From Firmicutes bacterium UBA5499 (lineage in GTDB: Bacteria > Bacillota > DTU084), in assembly GCA_002426275.1 (NCBI GenBank), contig DIPB01000198.1:3163-12218 (forward strand): 9,056 nucleotides of DNA. Reading direction: 5' to 3'. How positions within the stretch are numbered: the first letter of the stretch is position 1; every line of letters begins with the position of its first letter. Shown one piece after another: positions 1 through 5,537 of this stretch. The position numbers and the translations under genes were made by a program. The notes beneath the pieces were generated by a model. The model was not told the DNA's origin, did no database searches, and saw only the letters and a program-made list of their open reading frames with translations.

Positions 1-57
1 GGGGGGGGGGGGGGGCGCCCGGCCGGGGGGGGGGGGGGGGCCCGCCCCGCCGGGAGG
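1..57. other. Low-complexity G/C-only contig edge, probable sequencing or assembly artefact
   Basis: The first 54 bases contain only G and C, including runs of 15 G (1-15) and 16 G (25-40). Base composition changes abruptly to normal coding sequence at about position 55. In the frame of the FN3 gene it would encode mostly proline with a few glycine, alanine and arginine residues, unlike the FN3 linker that leads into it. Long G runs are a known artefact of two-colour Illumina chemistry, and this fits a poor contig end better than biology. The frame happens to stay open, so the artefact could be mistaken for a proline-rich tail. Confidence 0.7.
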
Positions 58-1221
58 CACTGGATCGCTGGCCGGCTTGCCGCTCACCAGATTACTGGCT
101 TCGGCTGCATTCTCGGCATCGTCCAGCGCCACCACAGCATAGTAATATTGCCGGTCGCCTGGAGCTGCAAACCAGTACTGAATGACAGAGCCGGCAGCGC
201 CCCGAAATTCTGGATCTCCAGCTGTGATGTTCACCTCCGCCGCGATATTCGCTTCCGAAAACACCGGCTGGCTCAGACGGCAAATCCGATAAGCGGCCGG
301 GAGATCGCCGTCAGGAGCCGCGGCCGGAACTGTCCAGGACAAAACCACAACTCCGTTTTGGCTGTCGTCGCCCGAAAGGTCCGACACGGCAAGCGGCGGA
401 TTGGGATCGCCTTTCACAGCCCCGGAAAGAGGGCTGGGCAGATAATTTTGATTTACAGCGCAGATGCGGTAATACTTTTTCTTTTGTTCATATCCTTGCA
501 GCAGTAGGTTATCCTCCTTGGTACGATAGCTGAAACCGCCTGCTGCCGAGAAATCCTCTGTTTCGCCTTCATAAATGAAGTATTCCAAGCCGGCTTGCGC
601 CTGCCAGCTCAGGCGGGTCTGCCCGCTGGCATAGGAACTGCTCAAAGCCGGAGCCAAAGGAAGGAGCGGCTCTCCCGCCTGGCTCAGGAAAAGGCCGTCG
701 AAGTACGCCGCGCCGCTTTCAGCCGCCGAGCCGTTTCCCACTCGGCAGGCCACAATCACCTGGCTGGCAGCCTCGGGAATTGTGGAGGCCGGAACAGAAA
801 AGCCCAGAAAAGTCCAAGGGTTTTTCCCTTGGAGGACGCCGTACTCTTGAATGGAAAGATATTGTCCCGCCGCGTTATACCAAATCAAGCGGAGGCTGGC
901 CTCAGTTGTCACAGCGGTAAAATCAGTCTTGAGCCAGCCGCTGAAAAACAAGTTTTCGCTGTTATCCAAGTTGATTCTATCGTGCTGGATGATCACCTGA
1001 CCGGTGCATTTTTCTATGGAGCCGGAACGAGTCCCGAACAGCGCCTGCCGGCTGTCTGCGTAATTGACCGTGGCTTTGCCCGAGTATGCCCACGAGCTCC
1101 AGCCGCCTGAAGATTCAAAGCTGGAGTTGCTGACCAAATTGGCGGACAGCGCCTGCGCGCAGACCGTGAAACTCAAGGTCCAAAACGCAAGCCATAGCGC
1201 TGCTGTAGCTGGTCGCTTCAA
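1..1221 (-). CDS. Secreted jelly-roll and FN3 protein (3' end missing)
   Basis: The frame is open for 407 codons from a TTG at 1221 to the left edge, so the C-terminus is missing. A signal peptide is visible (MKRPATAALWLAFWTLSF, cut after ALSA at residue 27). Residues 28-186 are a CBM4/9-like jelly-roll (NLVSNSSFESSGGW, NYADSRQALFGTRSGSIE, LFFSGWLKTD, GAAYFDGLFLSQAG) close to the second domain of the 885-residue protein. Residues about 190-282 are one FN3 domain (TRLSWQ, EYFIYEGETEDFS, KYYRICAVN) and about 285-388 a second (VVVLSWTVPAAAPDGDLP, YYYAVVALD). The sequence then runs into the G/C-only stretch at the left edge, which would encode proline-rich residues and is not trustworthy. The start is supported by a full AGGAGGTGA ribosome-binding site at 1235-1227. 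The gene begins 15 bases after the barrel gene's stop. It is probably an extracellular binding or scaffold protein; the missing end may carry another sorting domain. Confidence 0.87.
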   Translation of the reverse strand, partial: MKRPATAALWLAFWTLSFTVCAQALSANLVSNSSFESSGGWSSWAYSGKATVNYADSRQALFGTRSGSIEKCTGQVIIQHDRINLDNSENLFFSGWLKTDFTAVTTEASLRLIWYNAAGQYLSIQEYGVLQGKNPWTFLGFSVPASTIPEAASQVIVACRVGNGSAAESGAAYFDGLFLSQAGEPLLPLAPALSSSYASGQTRLSWQAQAGLEYFIYEGETEDFSAAGGFSYRTKEDNLLLQGYEQKKKYYRICAVNQNYLPSPLSGAVKGDPNPPLAVSDLSGDDSQNGVVVLSWTVPAAAPDGDLPAAYRICRLSQPVFSEANIAAEVNITAGDPEFRGAAGSVIQYWFAAPGDRQYYYAVVALDDAENAAEASNLVSGKPASDPVPPGGAGPPPPPGRAPPPPP

Positions 1222-1226
1222 AGCTC

Positions 1227-1235
1227 TCACCTCCT
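1227..1235 (-). promoter_or_regulatory. Strong Shine-Dalgarno for the TTG-started FN3 gene
   Basis: The minus strand reads AGGAGGTGA, a full match to the anti-Shine-Dalgarno sequence, with AGGAGG eight bases before the TTG at 1221. There is no in-frame ATG near enough to compete, and a GTG in frame at 1230 lies inside the site itself. This fixes the TTG as the start. The site begins just after the stop codon of the preceding gene at 1237. Confidence 0.85.
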
Positions 1236-1236
1236 A

Positions 1237-3150
1237 TCAAGAAAAGCTGGCGCTCAGCTTCACTGTAAACAAGCTGTCGTGATCCAAATAACGTTCTGAG
1301 ACGGGATCGAAGCCGCCGGCGGGCTGCGGATTCTGGTAAACGCGCCACAGCACGCTGAGCCGGTTGGGCAGGGTCCAGTTTAATTGCGCGTAGCGACGCA
1401 GACCCAGCGTGCGGCTGTTTTCTAAGCCCAACTTAAGCCGCAGGCCGTTTAATGCTCCGCTGAAGCGGTACTGCCCAAAAAGCTCTCCCACGCTTCGCTC
1501 TTGGCTGCGGTAATCTTCGGACTCATAGCTCGCTCCCAGCGTAGCTTGGGGACTGAGAGCGCGGGTGAGCGTGAGGTTCCACCTCTTATACTGCAGATAG
1601 TAGCCTAACATGTCATATAAATTGCGGTTCCATTCCCCCTTCACCAGATAACCCGCCTGCATCCCATAATCGGCCAGCTTAGTCGCGAAATTGCCAAAGC
1701 TCCTGTCTTTGCTGCTGCCGTCTTCCCGATAGCGATCGTACTCCACAGTGGCATTGAGTTTTTTGTCATTGCTCTTCAGCGTCAAACCCAAGCCGGATTT
1801 GCCGCGATAGCGATCCACCGGGTTCCAGGCGGTAATGGTCATGGCGTTGGTGTCAAACTGCGGCAGTCTGTCCCGATACGGCGGATCGAAGGCGGCGTCA
1901 AAGTCGTAGTAACGCAAAGTATATGCCAGTTGAGGCAGCTTGCCGTTCAGTTCAGTCAGCAGAATCTGCGCTTTTTTATCCAAAGCCAGATCTTTATTTT
2001 GCATTGCCCAGTTCACGGCGAGGGCTTGCGAGGCCGGCAAAGGAGCGCTGAGGCTCAGGCCGCCGTATTCCTGCTGCGCTTTGAAACTGGTGTCTGTGAG
2101 ACGATAGTAAATCGACGCGGCTTTAATTTTCCGCCAGCTGAACGTATGCCTGCCTCCCAATGTGAGCTGGCTGCTGCTGTGACTGAACCCAAACAGATCC
2201 AGGCTCCCCAGCTCCTCCAGGCTAAACCGCTCCGCGGACAGGCCGTGCTTATACTGATAATTGTCTCTTTTGTCATCGGTCATGGTCAAAAGGTAAGGAG
2301 AATAATTGAGCCTCATCCTGCCCGCACGTAAAGGAACGGTCTGGCCCGCGATCTTGCCGTTGCCGCTCACTTCAAAAGTGCGCACCTGAAAAGACGGCGC
2401 GAGGCTGCGCTGATCGTAAAAAGAACCTGTGCGATCCGCGCCGAACATCTGCAGCCAAACGTTGTAGCCGCTTTTATAATTGGCGACCAGCTGCAGCCGC
2501 ACGCGATCTTGATTTTGCCACTTGTTCTGCGGCGTGTATTGCAGCTTGCTTTCAATGATGACGTTATGCCGAATCATTGACGGCAGCTTGAGGATGGTTT
2601 TCTCCTCTTCCCAGGTTTCGAAAGCGCCGCCCGGCAGATTCAGACGGCCATAGGGCCCGGCTTGCTCCAGACGCAGATCGTCAAACCAGACTGTTCCTTG
2701 ACTCTCTCCCTTGACGCTGCACATCACAGTGGCAAACGCCGCCTGGGGGTATGTTCCTTCGGAGAGAGTCGCCTCCAAGCGGGTCCACTGGCTCTGTCCG
2801 GCTACAGGCGCGCTGTCTTCTTGTCCCAAATAGTTGCCGTTTCCATCAAAGAGAATCAACCCCAGGCAGACGCCAGGACCGGATGAGAGAGCTGTACGCA
2901 CCCAGCCCCGCAGGCTCAGGGGACGGTGGCTGTCGATTCTGACATTTTCCCGCACCACGCTCACTGCGCCGGTTGCGCCTCTGATCCCCAGGGCGCTATC
3001 TCCTTCAAATATATTTTCCTGTTCCCTGAACACATCCGCCTGAGAGCCGAATTCCCATTCCCAAAAATTCCAGCCTTGGGGAATGGCAGCCGAAACCACG
3101 GCGCAGGAGAGGACTATTGTGAACAGGAACAAGAGCATGCATTTTCTCAA
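1237..3150 (-). CDS. Jelly-roll domain fused to a predicted outer-membrane beta-barrel
   Basis: 637 residues. The signal peptide covers about 1-21 (MRKCMLLFLF, cut near VVSAA). Cys16 lies in VLSC, a poor lipobox, so ordinary signal peptidase I cleavage is favoured. Residues about 25-165 form a CBM4/9-like jelly-roll: LSLRGWVRT, then FDGNGNYLGQ, then QWTRLE, then GTVWFDDLRLEQAG. The remaining ~470 residues are a predicted barrel homologous to the upstream 514-residue protein: KLQYTP at 202-207, NYSPY at 282-286, FDPPYRDRLPQF at 421-432 and WNPVDRYR at 442-449. The C-terminus LFTVKLSASFS resembles a beta-signal with one extra residue after the phenylalanine. The TTG start is chosen because AAGGTGA lies six bases before it; the in-frame ATG at 3138 would be too far from that site and would cut into the signal peptide. 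No named family is recognised. A binding domain on an outer-membrane anchor is the likely architecture. Confidence 0.85.
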   Translation of the reverse strand: MRKCMLLFLFTIVLSCAVVSAAIPQGWNFWEWEFGSQADVFREQENIFEGDSALGIRGATGAVSVVRENVRIDSHRPLSLRGWVRTALSSGPGVCLGLILFDGNGNYLGQEDSAPVAGQSQWTRLEATLSEGTYPQAAFATVMCSVKGESQGTVWFDDLRLEQAGPYGRLNLPGGAFETWEEEKTILKLPSMIRHNVIIESKLQYTPQNKWQNQDRVRLQLVANYKSGYNVWLQMFGADRTGSFYDQRSLAPSFQVRTFEVSGNGKIAGQTVPLRAGRMRLNYSPYLLTMTDDKRDNYQYKHGLSAERFSLEELGSLDLFGFSHSSSQLTLGGRHTFSWRKIKAASIYYRLTDTSFKAQQEYGGLSLSAPLPASQALAVNWAMQNKDLALDKKAQILLTELNGKLPQLAYTLRYYDFDAAFDPPYRDRLPQFDTNAMTITAWNPVDRYRGKSGLGLTLKSNDKKLNATVEYDRYREDGSSKDRSFGNFATKLADYGMQAGYLVKGEWNRNLYDMLGYYLQYKRWNLTLTRALSPQATLGASYESEDYRSQERSVGELFGQYRFSGALNGLRLKLGLENSRTLGLRRYAQLNWTLPNRLSVLWRVYQNPQPAGGFDPVSERYLDHDSLFTVKLSASFS

Positions 3151-3156
3151 GATCTG

Positions 3157-3163
3157 TCACCTT
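3157..3163 (-). promoter_or_regulatory. Shine-Dalgarno deciding the TTG start of the jelly-roll/barrel gene
   Basis: The minus strand reads AAGGTGA six bases before the TTG at 3150. The only nearby in-frame ATG (3138) would be 18 bases away, beyond usual spacing. Immediately upstream is a run of seven G that overlaps the TAG stop of the previous gene; this may also contribute to ribosome binding. Confidence 0.7.
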
Positions 3164-3169
3164 CCCCCC

Positions 3170-4714
3170 CTAAAAAGTAGTTTCAAGTCCCATGCGGATC
3201 ACGTTATCATAGCCCACATAGGCCAAACCTTCCGGTCCGTACAGGCGCGAGGCGTCTTCGGCGATATTATGCGAAGACCAGCGATACTCGAATTGAAAGC
3301 CTTGAGAATTGCTGTAATCGAGGCCCAGCAGCCAGCCGGGCCGTCCGTCCGCTATTAATTCGTCCCAGCGCATGCCTGCCGAGAGCTTGAGGCTGTCTGA
3401 GACAGGCTTCTCCAGGATTAGCTGCTGCCAGCTGCCTAAGTAACCCGGCACCATTCCTTCACGCCTCCAGGCATACTTTGCCACCCAATCTCCCAGCGGG
3501 CGGGAAAGCTCAAAACCAAACCGCTGTCCCCAATCCGCGGCGAAGACATTATTGTTGCCCCGGCGCGACAACTCTTGGAGCTTGCCAGTGGCCGCAAAAG
3601 CGACGTCTCCCAAAGAGGTCCGGTAGCTGCCGGAAAGTGAGCGCACCTTGGCCTCGGGCAGCTGCTGGCCGGAGAGCACGCGCCTTTCAGCCTGCAGATT
3701 GACGCTGGCGTTTCCGCCGCGCACGTTGATTCTGCCCAGATACTGCTTTTGCCCGTAGAGATCCCAATTATCCAGGCCGGCCACATACCGCATGGCGTCG
3801 ATGGGATTCCACTTCAGAGCTTTGCCTTCCTCGTTAAAGCGGGGGCTTCGATCTCGGTACAGAGGATCGAAGCCGGCGGCGATCTCAACATACTCTAAGC
3901 CGTAGGTGATCCCTTCTGTTATCTCTCGTTCCAGCTGTACCCTCCGCAGCGTGCCGCCAGTCTGAGCCGCCTCAGCGCCTGAGACAACGGTCCTTTCGCT
4001 GCTTGAGCCATATTGCAGCCAAAGCCGCGTCTTTTCAAGCTCGCGTTTGGCCTCAAATAGCGACGCGCCGTCCGTGACGCTGAGGCTCTTGCCTGCTTCT
4101 TCTTCATCCCCCCGCCAGGTCTGGATCCAGCACAGATCCGTGCCCGCCAGCTGACCGCTGATTTTGGCCCCCAGTCCCTGGGCTTTGCTCATGCGATCGG
4201 TCTGCGTATTCTTATCCCACAGGGCAAAGGCGTCCACCAAGACTTGCCGTCCCGGCAGCGGAACGACAAGCTGGCTGAGGCTGACTCCCCTTGGCATGGG
4301 GTTATAGAGCACACCTGCCACTTGGATTGTATCGTCCATCTGAGCGATGTAGGGAGAATAATTGACCGCAATATCCCCCATGCTCACGGTAGCCTGGGCG
4401 CCGCCAAAATAGAGCGGGGCTACGGTGGATAAGGTAACCCTTTTGAGCTGCAAACTCACATTGGGAAAGGAGCCGGCCAGCGGAGACCACGTCATGGAAT
4501 CGCCAAACGGCGCAAAGCGGACCGCAAGTTTCAAGCCTCCGCTTTCCCCCTGCATGCCGAGATCCGTAGATAGCTGCTTCAGCGCCTCCAGCTTTCGCTC
4601 CGGGGTATAGCGCAGCTGCGTATTTACATTTCCGGAGAGGTAAACGTTCAGTTCTGCCTGAGCTGTCCAAGGCAACAGCAGGACAAGCAAGAGCAACCAA
4701 CAATGCTGTTTCAT
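3170..4714 (-). CDS. Predicted outer-membrane beta-barrel protein, paralogue of the following gene's barrel
   Basis: 514 residues, with no named family that I recognise. A signal peptide covers 1-20 (MKQHC, leucine-rich core, cut after AQA before ELNVYLSG). The rest is rich in alternating amphipathic strands and ends MGLETTF, a plausible C-terminal beta-signal with terminal phenylalanine. Landmarks shared with the next gene are QLRYTP at 34-39, NYSPY at 118-122, FDPLYRDRSPRF at 282-293 and WNPID at 302-306. The start was placed at the ATG at 4714, which has AGGGGGG six bases upstream and lies 17 bases after the stop of the PorV-like gene. An open frame continues further upstream to 4807, but that would overlap the previous gene and put arginine-rich sequence ahead of the signal peptide. 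It is probably a structural, porin or surface-ligand barrel; the function is unknown. Stop is TAG at 3172-3170. Confidence 0.85.
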   Translation of the reverse strand: MKQHCWLLLLVLLLPWTAQAELNVYLSGNVNTQLRYTPERKLEALKQLSTDLGMQGESGGLKLAVRFAPFGDSMTWSPLAGSFPNVSLQLKRVTLSTVAPLYFGGAQATVSMGDIAVNYSPYIAQMDDTIQVAGVLYNPMPRGVSLSQLVVPLPGRQVLVDAFALWDKNTQTDRMSKAQGLGAKISGQLAGTDLCWIQTWRGDEEEAGKSLSVTDGASLFEAKRELEKTRLWLQYGSSSERTVVSGAEAAQTGGTLRRVQLEREITEGITYGLEYVEIAAGFDPLYRDRSPRFNEEGKALKWNPIDAMRYVAGLDNWDLYGQKQYLGRINVRGGNASVNLQAERRVLSGQQLPEAKVRSLSGSYRTSLGDVAFAATGKLQELSRRGNNNVFAADWGQRFGFELSRPLGDWVAKYAWRREGMVPGYLGSWQQLILEKPVSDSLKLSAGMRWDELIADGRPGWLLGLDYSNSQGFQFEYRWSSHNIAEDASRLYGPEGLAYVGYDNVIRMGLETTF

Positions 4715-4720
4715 CTTTTT

Positions 4721-4727
4721 CCCCCCT
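4721..4727 (-). promoter_or_regulatory. Shine-Dalgarno deciding the ATG at 4714
   Basis: AGGGGGG lies six bases before the ATG at 4714, and the signal peptide starts directly at that methionine. This supports the 514-residue protein over the longer frame that reaches 4807. The G-run resembles the one before the next gene at 3164-3170. Confidence 0.65.
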
Positions 4728-4731
4728 GCCG

Positions 4732-5523
4732 TTAAAACTGCCTGGACAGGCCAAGCGACTGCGTATTGCCCAGCTCTCCCAGCTCGTAAGCGTAGTCTAC
4801 GAGCCAATTCCGCTGCTGGATGCCAATGCCAAAGGTGGGAGAGCTTTCTTTGAACCCTGCCCTGAGTTTGACGGCGCCAAGATCCTGTTCAATTCCGAAA
4901 CAAAGCTCCTGACCATTGATCAGCTCTCCGCTCAGCAGAAAAGCGCCCGCCTGCAAAGCCGCTCCGAACTTTATCTCCCGCGGCACGCTCTGGGCCTTGG
5001 ATACAGGATCTGTTCTCACGTAAAGGTTATGGCCGGCAATGCCCCAGGAGAAGTTGCCCCGCGTCCCCCGCAGGCCCGCGTCCAAAGCGAAAGCGTGAGC
5101 CGCGCCGCCGGTTGAATTGAGCGCGCCGCGCCGCAGGCTGACGCCCCAGGCTAAAGAGCCAGAGCCGCGGCCATAAGAAAGCTGAGTGGAAGCGATCTCA
5201 TAGAGCACATCCTCGCTGTTGCCCATTGTGGTATAGGCAAAGCCCAGCCCTCCTCCCAAGAAGGGCAGCGCCAGAGAAAAATCCTGCTGCGCAAAGCCAA
5301 GACCAAACAAATCGCTGTAGGTGGTGAAAGCTTCCCAACGATTCTGCGCAGCCAAGCCCGCGGGATTCCCAGAAAGACTGCCGACGCCGAAACCGGCTGC
5401 AGTCACCGACCCGGCAATGGCTTTGGCGCGCACATCCACGATCCTGTGTTCAAAATCATCCGCCTGCGCCAAGGTTGCCAGCGCAAGGAGCAAGCCTAAA
5501 ATCAAGCCCACTTTTCGCATCAT
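4732..5523 (-). CDS. PorV/UPF0164-like small outer-membrane beta-barrel protein
   Basis: 263 residues with a clear signal peptide (1-21, cut after AQA before DDFEH). The mature N-terminus has the family layout R-x-K-A-I-A-G-S-V-T-A-A followed by NPAGLA at 53-58 and a TYSDLFGLG segment. This resembles the R.xGMGGA.TA....WNPAGLA....xY.xLF pattern of PorV/PorQ and UPF0164 proteins. The rest is alternating, glycine-rich beta-strand sequence, ending SLGLSRQF with a terminal phenylalanine as expected of a BAM-inserted barrel. At about 242 mature residues it is shorter than most PorV proteins. In the type IX system PorV holds secreted cargo at the outer membrane; such a role here is inferred from family resemblance and from the preceding gene's FlgD-like C-terminus. 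Two ATG codons are adjacent (5523 and 5520); the Shine-Dalgarno GGAGG at 5532-5528 is better spaced for the second, so the protein may be 262 residues. Confidence 0.85.
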   Translation of the reverse strand: MMRKVGLILGLLLALATLAQADDFEHRIVDVRAKAIAGSVTAAGFGVGSLSGNPAGLAAQNRWEAFTTYSDLFGLGFAQQDFSLALPFLGGGLGFAYTTMGNSEDVLYEIASTQLSYGRGSGSLAWGVSLRRGALNSTGGAAHAFALDAGLRGTRGNFSWGIAGHNLYVRTDPVSKAQSVPREIKFGAALQAGAFLLSGELINGQELCFGIEQDLGAVKLRAGFKESSPTFGIGIQQRNWLVDYAYELGELGNTQSLGLSRQF

Positions 5524-5527
5524 TTCC

Positions 5528-5532
5528 CCTCC
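5528..5532 (-). promoter_or_regulatory. Shine-Dalgarno of the PorV-like gene
   Basis: GGAGG lies four bases before the first ATG (5523) and seven before the second (5520). The spacing favours the second, although both give the same signal peptide. The site falls within the 14-base gap after the TAG of the FN3 gene, consistent with translation in one operon. Confidence 0.65.
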
Positions 5533-5537
5533 ATCCT

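Noticed and set aside
1..54. Proline-rich domain or G-quadruplex at the left edge.
   Set aside because: The uninterrupted G runs exactly at a contig edge and the abrupt composition change fit an artefact better; no independent support is available.
595..1110. Open frame of 171 residues on the plus strand.
   Set aside because: It is antisense to the jelly-roll/FN3 gene, whose opposite-strand translation has a signal peptide and recognisable domains.
1930..2331. Open frame of 133 residues on the plus strand.
   Set aside because: It lies wholly inside the barrel gene on the other strand, has no recognisable domain or ribosome-binding site, and its composition looks like an antisense shadow.
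3136..3138. In-frame ATG as start of the 637-residue protein.
   Set aside because: The Shine-Dalgarno AAGGTGA is six bases from the TTG at 3150 but 18 from this ATG, and the basic N-terminal residues of the signal peptide would be lost.
3088..3150. Lipoprotein signal (VLSC) in the 637-residue protein.
   Set aside because: Leucine at the -2 position is a poor lipobox and a good signal peptidase I site (VVSAA) follows; a barrel protein does not need a lipid anchor.
4302..4754. 150-residue minus-strand frame overlapping the 514-residue gene.
   Set aside because: It is an out-of-frame shadow; the main frame has the signal peptide and motifs shared with its paralogue.
4715..4807. Longer start for the 514-residue barrel protein (545 residues).
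   Set aside because: It would overlap the PorV-like gene by 76 bases and place arginine-rich sequence before an otherwise perfect signal peptide; a good ribosome-binding site precedes the ATG at 4714.
1237..5523. SusC/SusD-type glycan uptake system.
   Set aside because: No TonB-dependent plug domain, TonB box or SusD-like lipoprotein is seen; the barrels are too small for SusC.
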